Below are positions 1 through 5,549 of a stretch of DNA of 8,199 nucleotides, in pieces. This stretch comes from an uncultured Collinsella sp. (lineage in GTDB: Bacteria; Actinomycetota; Coriobacteriia; Coriobacteriales; Coriobacteriaceae). The stretch's first letter is position 1; every line of letters starts with the position of its first letter. The translations under genes and the position numbers were made by a program. The notes under the pieces are model-generated. The model ran no database searches. It was not told the DNA's origin and worked only from the letters and a program-made list of their open reading frames with translations. The stretch lies in the NCBI GenBank assembly GCA_900553345.1, contig USDE01000053.1, positions 1 through 8,199 of the forward strand, written 5' to 3'.

Positions 1-163
1 CAAGGACATCCGCTCCAAGGCGCTGCGTTCCAACAACCCCTGCAATGTAGTCAGAGCGACCATCGACGGTCTCTCAAAGCTGCGCAATGTCGACGAGGTT
101 GCCGCCATCCCAGGGCGGCTTCATGGAGTAGCGCCCGTACGCATCGAATTGCTCCTCTCATAG
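1..163 (+). pseudogene. rpsE: 3' fragment of ribosomal protein S5 (rpsE-like), tail not S5-like
   Basis: The frame beginning at base 2 is open from the window edge to TAG at 161-163. Its first 36 codons read as the C-terminal domain of small-subunit ribosomal protein S5: KDIRSKALRSNNPCNVVRAT followed by a conserved helix ending in VDEVAAI at bases 107-109. S5 proteins normally continue with a short R-G-x-x-V-E-E-x-L-like end. Here the next 17 codons (PGRLHGVAPVRIELLLS) do not match that, so homology stops abruptly near base 110. In bacteria rpsE is followed by rpmD, rplO and secY. Here a terminator follows within 15 bases and then unrelated genes. I read this as a duplicated or rearranged rpsE 3' end, for example a recombination scar or att-type duplication. 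A complete rpsE with an unusual C-terminus at a rearranged locus cannot be excluded because the 5' part lies outside the window. Confidence 0.6.
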
Positions 164-177
164 ATGTGCGGCACAAA

Positions 178-213
178 GAGCCCCGAGTTCATGCGAGCTC
201 GGGGCTCGTTTCG
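178..213 (+). terminator. Rho-independent terminator after the S5 fragment
   Basis: A perfect 10-bp stem, GAGCCCCGAG (178-187) with CTCGGGGCTC (198-207), extends inward by three more pairs (one G-T) to an ATGC loop. It is followed by the T-rich run GTTTCGTTT. It lies 14 bases after the TAG of the S5 fragment, so transcription arriving from upstream should end here. Confidence 0.85.
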
Positions 214-285
214 TTTGGATTGCAGATGTATTGACAGGCGAAAACAGTCTGTGTCCGATATTGAGCCATACGAAAGCGAAATTAT

Positions 286-364
286 GCGTCTTAATTCCGT
301 ACGCAAATCAAGACGAAAACCGTTTACGTCTTGGATAAATCAGTACGCAAACGGTTTTCGTCTT
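286..364 (+). promoter_or_regulatory. Probable operator array upstream of the AlbA_2 gene
   Basis: A perfect 16-bp inverted repeat, AAGACGAAAACCGTTT (310-325) and AAACGGTTTTCGTCTT (349-364), flanks a 23-base spacer. Its right arm ends on the first T of the TATAAT box. The hexamer CGTCTT or its complement AAGACG occurs four times (287-292, 310-315, 327-332, 359-364), and GTACGCAAA occurs twice as a direct repeat (299-307, 343-351). This density of symmetric sites over a promoter is typical of a repressor-binding region. The downstream protein has its own winged helix, so autoregulation is the simplest inference. No T-tract follows, so the palindrome is not a terminator. Confidence 0.6.
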
Positions 365-369
365 ATAAT
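364..369 (+). promoter_or_regulatory. -10 box (TATAAT) for the AlbA_2-domain gene
   Basis: A perfect TATAAT sits 37 bases before the ATG at 407. No good -35 hexamer lies 16-18 bases upstream; that place is occupied by the right arm of the inverted repeat. TTGGAT at 331-336 is too far away (27-base spacer). This suggests either an activator-dependent or a repressed weak-35 promoter. Confidence 0.55.
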
Positions 370-406
370 ACGGTCATGAATAGTACGAAACGAAGAGGTT
401 GTGCAT

Positions 407-1660
407 ATGGTTGTTAGAGAGAGCCCTACAGTCGAATATAAGGAAAGCGTTACGCCGACGTTTCTTAAAACGGTGAGTGCCTATGCAAACTACGGGACGG
501 GCAAGATTGAGTTTGGCGTTGATGACGAGGGCGTGGCTGTCGGCCTTGCGGATCCGGTCGCAGAGTGTCTCCGCATCGAGAACATGATTAATGGCAGCTT
601 GGACCCCGCTCCCCGTTACACGCTCGAGCCCGATGAGAAACACGGGACCGTAATCCTTACGGTTTATGAGGGCCAGGACAAACCCTATCGAAGCAAGGGA
701 AAGGCCTACAGGCGAAACGATTCGGCAACAGTGGAGGTCGACCGGTTTGAGTATGGCAGGCTGACGCTCGAAGGCAGCAACGTAACGTTCGACGCGCTCA
801 CGTCGGCTCGCCAGGACTTGAGTTTTCATACGCTCGAGCATAAGTGTGTTGAACATCTCGGCATTTCTGAACTAACGTCGGATATTATGCGCACGCTTCG
901 CTTGCTCGGCAAGGACGGCTATACCAACGCTGCGGCGATTTTGGCGGATAAGAATGATTTTCCGGGCATCGATTGCGTCCGTTTTGGTGATACCGAGGAT
1001 GTGATCTTGGATCGCGAAGCGGCGACAAATGTATCCGCAATTGAGCAGGTGGACAGGGCGGTAGCTATGTTTGCACGCTACTACCGTTATGAGCGTATCG
1101 AAGGGATGGAGCGCGTCCAAACCGATCGAATTCCTCTCGAGGCGTTTCGCGAAGCTGTCGCAAATGCTTTGGTGCATCGGACGTGGGACGTTCGAGCGAA
1201 CGTTCAAATTGCCCTGTACGATGATCGTGTCGTTGTGACCTCCCCCGGATCGCTGCCCGCCGGTTTGACGACGGAACAATACCTGTATGGGCAGATATCC
1301 GTGCTCAGAAACCCCATCGTTGCAGAGGCCTTCTTAAAGCTGGATTACATCGAGAAATTTGGTACGGGAATCGCGCGCATTAGACGTGCCTATCGCGATT
1401 CGATCAATCAACCAATTTTTGATGTTCGCGGCGGCATGGTGGCCGTCACATTGCCCGTTACCGATGCCCTTGAAGGGTCCGAGGAAGAGGTCCAGGTTCT
1501 CAAAGCCTTGTCGGGCGGTCGAATTATGTCGCGAAGCGAGATTGAAAAACAGACGGGGCTGAGCCGCATGCGGACGTTGGCGGCACTCGAATCTCTGCTT
1601 GAACGGAATGCAATCGTAAGGCAGGGAACCGGGCGGGCCACGAAATACGAGCGCTCATAG
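407..1660 (+). CDS. Schlafen AlbA_2 domain protein with GHKL ATPase-like and winged-helix domains
   Basis: This 417-residue protein has the layout of the family often annotated as ATP-dependent DNA helicase-related or ATP-binding transcriptional regulator. Residues ~6-115 form an AlbA_2 (Schlafen) domain: VEYKES with E10 and E13, then SAYANYGTGKIEFGVDDEG, then KPYRSKGKAYRRNDS. Residues ~244-330 match HATPase_c_4: FREAVANALVHRTWD, DDRVVVTSPGSLPAG, RNP and YIEKFGTGIARI. Residues ~361-415 look like a winged helix (SRSEIEKQTGLSRMRTLAALE). Known members include putative transcriptional regulators, and some AlbA_2 domains are RNases; the exact activity here is unknown. A GTG at 401 is in frame, but ATG 407 is preferred because GAAGAGG (392-398) then lies 8 bases upstream instead of 2. 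It is single-gene, bracketed by terminators and preceded by a dense operator array. Its base composition is visibly less GC-rich than glnA or htrA, consistent with acquisition by transfer. Confidence 0.88.
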   Translation: MVVRESPTVEYKESVTPTFLKTVSAYANYGTGKIEFGVDDEGVAVGLADPVAECLRIENMINGSLDPAPRYTLEPDEKHGTVILTVYEGQDKPYRSKGKAYRRNDSATVEVDRFEYGRLTLEGSNVTFDALTSARQDLSFHTLEHKCVEHLGISELTSDIMRTLRLLGKDGYTNAAAILADKNDFPGIDCVRFGDTEDVILDREAATNVSAIEQVDRAVAMFARYYRYERIEGMERVQTDRIPLEAFREAVANALVHRTWDVRANVQIALYDDRVVVTSPGSLPAGLTTEQYLYGQISVLRNPIVAEAFLKLDYIEKFGTGIARIRRAYRDSINQPIFDVRGGMVAVTLPVTDALEGSEEEVQVLKALSGGRIMSRSEIEKQTGLSRMRTLAALESLLERNAIVRQGTGRATKYERS

Positions 1661-1682
1661 TCAAAAAGAGCCATGGTACAAG

Positions 1683-1720
1683 ACGGACCCCAAGCCAGCG
1701 TTGGCTTGGGGTCCGTTATA
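1683..1720 (+). terminator. Terminator-like hairpin after the AlbA_2 gene
   Basis: A perfect 14-bp stem, ACGGACCCCAAGCC (1683-1696) with GGCTTGGGGTCCGT (1703-1716), closes the loop AGCGTT and is followed by TATAT. It begins 22 bases after the stop of the AlbA_2 gene. The T-tract is short, but the stem is very stable. Confidence 0.75.
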
Positions 1721-1750
1721 TCCCGGATGGTAACGGGCCGATTATTGTCA

Positions 1751-1812
1751 AGTTATAGCAAAGTATAGCGACGTACAGCAAAGTATAGTGAGATATAGCA
1801 AGCCGTATAGCG
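1751..1812. repeat. Degenerate 10-bp tandem repeat (about six units)
   Basis: Five consecutive 10-base units, agttatagca, aagtatagcg, acgtacagca, aagtatagtg and agatatagca, are followed by a 12-base unit agccgtatagcg. The consensus is AAGTATAGCR, with TA(T/C)AG invariant. The period is not a multiple of three and the frames contain TAG stops, so it is not coding. One unit per helical turn would place the TATAG motifs on one DNA face. Confidence 0.8.
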
Positions 1813-1903
1813 CGCCTTGATTATCAACCGTCCGTATTTCACAGCAACTTATAACAGGCTCGAGGTACCAATTTGGGGTGCAGTAGTGCTGCGCCACGAA
1901 AAG

Positions 1904-2041
1904 GGCCTATCTACTACGTTTAAGCCGCAGGGGTCAACCATAGTCGGCTTTTTCGAAAATCGACAAGCTGTCTACCTGCGGTTTTGTTTTCACGGTTTTC
2001 GGTATGGCCGAGGCTATCCGTGTTAACGTAGTAGATGGGCC
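1904..2041. repeat. MITE-like or interspersed element with nested inverted repeats
   Basis: The outer arms are GGCCTATCTACTACGTT (1904-1920) and AACGTAGTAGATGGGCC (2025-2041), complementary at 16 of 17 positions with one T-G. Nested inside are CCGCAGG (1925-1931) with CCTGCGG (1975-1981), and an imperfect palindrome GTCGGCTTTTTCG (1943-1955) with CGAAAATCGAC (1954-1964) near the centre. The 138-bp unit has no transposase frame. I have the impression of having seen GGCCCATCTACTACGTT-type arms in other Collinsella intergenic regions, but this is unverified. Target-site duplications are not evident. Confidence 0.6.
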
Positions 2042-2088
2042 ACTTTTGTGACAAGGGGGCCGATCTGCGGGCCAGGGTAGCTAAAAGA

Positions 2089-2123
2089 GCCCCGTCCCAA
2101 AAAGACTGATTGGGAGCCGGGGC
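2089..2123 (-). terminator. Hairpin upstream of gntR; T-tract only on the minus strand
   Basis: GCCCCG-TCCCAA (2089-2100) pairs with TTGGGA (2110-2115) and CGGGGC (2118-2123), with a two-base GC bulge. On the + strand no U-tract follows. Read from the minus strand, the stem is followed by TCTTTTAGC, which resembles a terminator tail. No minus-strand gene is seen nearby, so it may belong to the repeat-rich interval or be a leader structure. Confidence 0.4.
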
Positions 2124-2130
2124 GTGTCGA

Positions 2131-2141
2131 TGCGATAGTAT
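2131..2141 (+). promoter_or_regulatory. Possible extended -10 promoter for the GntR gene
   Basis: TGCGATAGTAT lies 46 bases before the ATG at 2187. The identical 11-mer occurs upstream of the GS-like gene (4104-4114), and TAGTAT also lies upstream of the last gene (8072-8077). The shared position ahead of genes suggests a -10 element (TAGTAT fits TAnnnT). A matching -35 was not found. Confidence 0.35.
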
Positions 2142-2186
2142 TACGTGGTGAAATTCGACAAACCGTGAGCTTCATCCGAGGGCTTT

Positions 2187-2879
2187 ATGGAACAACACCA
2201 GCATAATCAGAGCCTGCAAGACCAGGCATACAACGCATTGCGCTCCAAGATCATCTATGCCGAGCTCAAGCCCGGCACGCGCCTTTCGGCGATTGGTCTG
2301 GAAAAGGAGACGGGAATCGGGCGCACGCCCATTCGCGAGTCCTTTGTGCGCTTGCGTGAGCAGGAGCTGGTGGAAACGCGTCCCAAAAGCGGCACCTACG
2401 TCTCTAAGATCAGCATGGAACGCGCCGAAAACGCCTGCTTCTTGCGTGAGAAGCTCGAGAGAAGCGTACTCATTAAATGCTGTTCGGCTGCTGCGCCCGA
2501 GCAAAAGCATTGGCTCGAGCAGATTCTTGCCGAGTCCGAGTCGCTCGACCATAGCGAAACGCGTCGCTTTTTCGATCTGGACAACCTGTTCCACGAGACG
2601 TGTTTTGAGATTGCCGGTCGTCACATGCTGTGGGATTGGATGAAGAGCGTCAACACGCATTTTGAGCGATACAACTGGTTGCGTATGGTGTCGCAGGATC
2701 TGGATTGGGAGCCGATTCGTCGGCAGCATCGCCGGATTCTCGAGGCCATTAAGAGGGGCGATACCGATGCGGCGAGTTATCTGGCAGAGACGCACTTGCA
2801 TCTGATGCCCGAGGAGCAGGGCCCGGTTATCGCCTTGCATCCCGACTATTTTGAGCTGTCCAAAGACTCGTCTATCTAG
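2187..2879 (+). CDS. GntR-family transcriptional regulator, FCD (FadR-like) subgroup
   Basis: This 230-residue one-component repressor or activator has the usual family length. The N-terminal winged helix spans ~8-75: ALRSKIIYAELKPGTRLS, IGRTPIRESFVRLREQELVE and GTYVSKI are textbook GntR. Residues ~82-210 are the all-helical FCD effector domain. Its expected metal or carboxylate-ligand set is present: D132-x3-H136 (DNLFH), H181 (RQHRRILEAI) and H203 (AETHLHL). FCD regulators typically sense small organic acids or sugar acids; the ligand here cannot be named. GAGGG (2178-2182) sits 4 bases before the ATG. No divergent or co-directional transporter or catabolic gene accompanies it. The next gene, 125 bases downstream, is another regulator, so its targets are probably elsewhere, although autoregulation is possible. 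Confidence 0.93.
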   Translation: MEQHQHNQSLQDQAYNALRSKIIYAELKPGTRLSAIGLEKETGIGRTPIRESFVRLREQELVETRPKSGTYVSKISMERAENACFLREKLERSVLIKCCSAAAPEQKHWLEQILAESESLDHSETRRFFDLDNLFHETCFEIAGRHMLWDWMKSVNTHFERYNWLRMVSQDLDWEPIRRQHRRILEAIKRGDTDAASYLAETHLHLMPEEQGPVIALHPDYFELSKDSSI

Positions 2880-2903
2880 CCCATTATCGCATCTGCTCGA
2901 GAC

Positions 2904-2937
2904 GCAAAAACGATGTTGCTCACCTACAGCGTTTTGC
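2904..2937. promoter_or_regulatory. Inverted repeat in the gntR-lacI gap, candidate operator
   Basis: GCAAAAACG (2904-2912) and CGTTTTGC (2930-2937) are inverted copies differing by one extra A, separated by 17 bases. They lie between the GntR stop and the LacI start, where an operator for either regulator would be expected. AT-rich sequence (2946-2957) follows. It is too weak and too GC-poor for a confident terminator. Confidence 0.35.
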
Positions 2938-3004
2938 AACCGAGATTTTTAAAAAAATGCCTAAAATGGCTCAGACTGCTGACAATTGGGAAACGGGGTG
3001 CGCT

Positions 3005-4027
3005 ATGGCGCAGATGAGAATCAAGGACATTGCCGCCGAGGCGGGCGTGAGTCCGGCCACGGTTTCGCGCTATCTCAATAACCGCCCCGGGCAGATGACC
3101 GAGGAAACCCGTGCTCGCATCGCAGCGGTTATCGAGCGCACCGGCTATCGCCCGCGTGCCGCCGCGCGCAATCTGCGCAGCTCGCGCACCAACCTCATCG
3201 GCGTGATCTTGGCCGACATCGCCAACCCATTCTCGAGCGCCATGCTCGAAGGACTTTCCGCCAGTGCCGCCGCGCGCGGCTGCTCGCTTATGACGGCCAT
3301 TAGCGGCAACGATCCCGCTAAGGAGGCCGAGTCGCTCGCCAGACTTATCGATGCTGGCGTGGACGGTCTGGTCGTCAACACCTGCGGAGGCAATGACGAG
3401 GCGATCGCCGCGGCAGCGGGACGTCTGCCTGTTGTGCTGCTCGGCCGCGATGTTGCCGCCGGCGGTGTCGATCTGGTGACATCTAACAACCGCGAGCTGG
3501 TTGCCGGCTTGGTAGACGCCTTGGCTGCCGCTGGCAGCGAGCGCCTGTGCCTGCTCACCGAGGCAAGCGATGACAGCCCCGTGCGTCGCGAGCGCGCCGA
3601 GGCTTTTGCCGACGAGCTTTCGCGCCGCGGTCTTGCGGGCGAGGTCGTCACCCTGGCCGATGGTGGCGCCACGGGCGTCGGCCGCTTGGACGAGACCATC
3701 CGCGGCTATGCAGGTAAAAAGCTCGGCCTCATTGCCGTCAACGGCCTGGTCTTCCTGCGTCTGACCGAGGCGCTGGCGCAGCTGGGACCCTCGTTGCCGG
3801 CGGGTCTTAAGATCGCGACGTTCGACGATTACCCCTGGAACTATGTGCTCTTTGGCGGTGTGACCACGGCCGCGCAGGACACCCTTACCATTGCCGAGCG
3901 CGTAGTCGAGCGTCTATCCGAGCGCATCGACGTCGTTACCACTACGGTGGGCGATGCCGCAAAGCTCGCCCCCAAGCGCATCGAGGTTCCTGGTCACATT
4001 GAACACCGCGCTTCGACTTCGCGCTAG
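3005..4027 (+). CDS. LacI-family transcriptional regulator
   Basis: This 340-residue protein has the standard LacI architecture and length. The N-terminal helix-turn-helix is MRIKDIAAEAGVSPATVSRY (residues 4-23), followed by the hinge region TGYRPRAAARNLRSSRT (46-62). A periplasmic-binding-protein-like effector domain follows: IGVILADIANPFSSAMLEGL, DGLVVN and an ATFDDYPW stretch near 271-278. The DNA-binding part and the NPFSS segment resemble KdgR-type members that sense sugar acids, but I cannot assign the effector. ATG 3005 is chosen over the in-frame ATG at 2957, which has no ribosome-binding site and would add 16 non-family residues; GGGG at 2994-2997 lies about 7 bases before 3005. No sugar-utilisation operon lies in this window, so its regulon is unknown. 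Confidence 0.93.
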   Translation: MAQMRIKDIAAEAGVSPATVSRYLNNRPGQMTEETRARIAAVIERTGYRPRAAARNLRSSRTNLIGVILADIANPFSSAMLEGLSASAAARGCSLMTAISGNDPAKEAESLARLIDAGVDGLVVNTCGGNDEAIAAAAGRLPVVLLGRDVAAGGVDLVTSNNRELVAGLVDALAAAGSERLCLLTEASDDSPVRRERAEAFADELSRRGLAGEVVTLADGGATGVGRLDETIRGYAGKKLGLIAVNGLVFLRLTEALAQLGPSLPAGLKIATFDDYPWNYVLFGGVTTAAQDTLTIAERVVERLSERIDVVTTTVGDAAKLAPKRIEVPGHIEHRASTSR

Positions 4028-4080
4028 CCGCTCGTTCGCAACGGCCTGCTCGCACACGTTTTTTGAGCGCTTGATACGCT

Positions 4081-4096
4081 TTAACCCTGCGGAAAC
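4081..4096 (+). promoter_or_regulatory. GlnR-box-like sequence upstream of the GS-like gene
   Basis: TTAAC-CCTGCG-GAAAC matches the actinobacterial GlnR site pattern gTnAC-n6-GaAAc at all specified positions except the first G. It lies 66-81 bases before the GS-like ATG, a normal operator distance, and a GlnR-like regulator gene follows the GS gene. The pattern is degenerate, and a single site by chance is possible. Confidence 0.35.
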
Positions 4097-4102
4097 ATTT
4101 TT

Positions 4103-4126
4103 CTGCGATAGTATCTGCGATATAGA
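4103..4126 (+). promoter_or_regulatory. Promoter region of the GS-like gene with CTGCGATA direct repeat
   Basis: CTGCGATA occurs at 4103-4110 and 4115-4122, exactly 12 bases apart. The first copy forms the 11-mer TGCGATAGTAT that is also found upstream of gntR. The second runs into TATAGA (4121-4126), another plausible -10. The -35 region is not convincing. This may be two overlapping start sites or a promoter plus an activator site. Confidence 0.4.
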
Positions 4127-4161
4127 CCAGTCGAAACCCGCCCGAAAGAAAGGGGAGCGAC

Positions 4162-5499
4162 ATGAACCAGCAGAACATCGATTACGTACTCCGTTCCGTA
4201 GAGCAGCGTGACATCCGCTTTGTGCGTCTGTGGTTTGTCGACATTCTCGGCCGCCTCAAGAACTTTGCCATTAGCCCCGAGGACCTCGAGGTCGCTTTTG
4301 AGGAAGGTATTGGCTTTGACGGCTCCGCCATCGAGGGCTTTGCCACGCCCGAGGAAGCCGACATGCTGGCGTTTCCCGATGCTTCGACCTTCCAGATCCT
4401 GCCGTGGCGCCCGAGCCACAACGGCGTCGCCCGCGTGTTCTGCGACGTGTGCACCCCCGATCGCAAGCCGTTTGCCGGCGACCCGCGCGATGCCCTGCGC
4501 CGCATGTTCTATAAGGCCGAGAAGGCTGGCTATCTGCTTAACGTGGGTGCCGAGCTGGAGTATTACTACTTCCCCGACGAGCACACGCCCGAGCCGCTCG
4601 ACAACGTGGGCTACTTCGATCTTTCGGTGAGCGATGCCGCCCGCGACCTGCGCCGCAACACGGTCCTCACGCTCGAGAAGATGTCCGTGCCCGTGGAGTA
4701 CACCTTCCATGCCGCCGGCCGCTCGCAGCACGGCATGAGCCTGCGCCACGCCGAGGCCTTGAGCATGTCCGACGCCATCACCACGGCCAAACTCATCATT
4801 AAGCAGCAGGCCTACGAGAGCGGTTGCCACGCCTCTTTTATGCCCAAGCCGTTGGCGGGCGAGGACGGCAGCGCCATGTTTTTGCATCAGTCGCTGTTCG
4901 ACCACGACGGCAACAACGTCTTTTGGGGCGAGGACGACGAGAGGTACCACCTCTCCGATATCGCCAAGCACTACATGGCCGGCATCCTGGCACACGCGCG
5001 CGAGATCAGCGCCATCACCAACCCCACGGTCAACTCGTACAAACGCATCACCACGGGTGGCGACTCCGTGCCGCAGTATGCCACGTGGGGCCTGCGCAAT
5101 CGTGCGAGCATGGTCCGCATCCCGGTCTACAAGCCCGGCAAGCAGCTGTCCACGCGCATCGAGCTGCGCAGTCCCGACCCCATGGCCAACCCGTACCTGG
5201 TCAACGCCGTCACGCTGGCGGCTGGCCTGGACGGCATCGAGCGCAAGCTGGAGCTCCCGCCCGAGGCCACGGCCGAGACGCTCAAGCTCACCGACCGCCA
5301 GATGGTCGAGGCCGGCTACACGCCGCTGCCGCGCTCGCTCAAAGAGGCGCTCGACGTGTTTGAGGACTCGCAGTTTATGAAGGATGCCCTCGGCGAGCAC
5401 ATCCACAGTTTCTTCCTTAAAAAGAAGCGCGACGAGTGGCATAAGTTTGAGTCCACGATTACCGAGTGGGAGATCAAGCACTACCTGGCGAACTCCTAA
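4162..5499 (+). CDS. glnA: Glutamine synthetase-like protein (GSI, GlnA2-like) with altered active site
   Basis: At 445 residues this is the length of a GSI enzyme (ATP-dependent glutamate-ammonia ligase). Fold signatures are clear: VDILGRLKNF, FDGSAIEGF (52-60, as in GlnA2), GAELEYYYF (129-137), HASFMPKPLAGEDGSAM (223-239), NPTVNSYKR (287-295), RNRASMVRIP (312-321) and TRIELRSPDPMANPYL (331-346). The active site departs from the family. Where HHE-x5-6-QHE supplies two metal-ligand glutamates, this protein has FHAAGRSQHG, giving A184 and G191. The metal-ligand His of GMHCxxS is F240. The catalytic Glu of PGxEAP is replaced in GGDSVP, with D301 nearest. E131, E133, E334, R336, R295 and H242 are kept. 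The usual tyrosine adenylylation segment is absent. The reading frame is intact, so this looks like a maintained, possibly non-catalytic or re-purposed GS. AAGGGGAG (4150-4157) is a strong RBS. A GlnR-like regulator gene follows after 50 bases, probably in the same operon. Confidence 0.9.
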   Translation: MNQQNIDYVLRSVEQRDIRFVRLWFVDILGRLKNFAISPEDLEVAFEEGIGFDGSAIEGFATPEEADMLAFPDASTFQILPWRPSHNGVARVFCDVCTPDRKPFAGDPRDALRRMFYKAEKAGYLLNVGAELEYYYFPDEHTPEPLDNVGYFDLSVSDAARDLRRNTVLTLEKMSVPVEYTFHAAGRSQHGMSLRHAEALSMSDAITTAKLIIKQQAYESGCHASFMPKPLAGEDGSAMFLHQSLFDHDGNNVFWGEDDERYHLSDIAKHYMAGILAHAREISAITNPTVNSYKRITTGGDSVPQYATWGLRNRASMVRIPVYKPGKQLSTRIELRSPDPMANPYLVNAVTLAAGLDGIERKLELPPEATAETLKLTDRQMVEAGYTPLPRSLKEALDVFEDSQFMKDALGEHIHSFFLKKKRDEWHKFESTITEWEIKHYLANS

Positions 5500-5549
5500 T
5501 CGCGCTGGCTTGTTCCAGTACGATTGAGCTCATTTCCTTGGAGGCCGAT

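Larger units (their letters stand above)
1661..2186. other. 526-base gene-free interval rich in repeats
   Basis: No convincing gene is seen on either strand. The interval contains a terminator (1683-1720), a 10-bp-period repeat (1751-1812), a nested inverted-repeat element (1904-2041) and a further hairpin (2089-2123). An open frame at 1817-2026 has no ribosome-binding site and no recognisable protein features, and it runs across one arm of the inverted repeat, so I do not call it a gene. Confidence 0.7.

Noticed and set aside
231..262. TTGACA (231-236) with GATATT (257-262) as a promoter
   Set aside because: The -35 is perfect, but the spacer is 20 bases and the -10 is poor; the TATAAT at 364 is closer to the gene. 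I could not exclude it but do not annotate it.
331..369. TTGGAT as the -35 partner of TATAAT (364-369)
   Set aside because: The spacer would be 27 bases, far from the 16-18 needed.
374..856. 160-codon minus-strand frame opposite the AlbA_2 gene
   Set aside because: It overlaps the promoter and the start of a clearly conserved + strand gene and has no motifs of its own.
1751..1812. CRISPR-like array
   Set aside because: Units are only 10 bases with no spacers; this is a simple tandem repeat.
1817..2026. 69-codon + strand frame in the gene-free interval
   Set aside because: No ribosome-binding site, no recognisable motif, and its 3' half runs through the inverted-repeat element.
2172..2939. 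255-codon minus-strand frame opposite gntR
   Set aside because: No recognisable domain, and it covers the complete GntR/FCD coding sequence on the other strand.
2957..3004. Upstream in-frame start for the LacI-family gene
   Set aside because: No ribosome-binding site, and the extra 16 residues precede the conserved N-terminal helix-turn-helix. ATG 3005 is better.
4092..4137. A second GlnR-type half-site at GAAAC 4133-4137
   Set aside because: The required GTnAC partner 11 bases upstream is absent.
4081..5481. 466-codon open frame on the minus strand opposite the GS-like gene
   Set aside because: It is composition-driven (repeated Val, Leu, Arg and His typical of antisense high-GC frames), has no family motifs, and the + strand product is a clear GS-fold protein.
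5466..5549. Start of the GlnR-like gene inside the GS-like gene
   Set aside because: TTGGAGG five bases before ATG 5550 is a clear ribosome-binding site, and the extra 28 residues have no family match.
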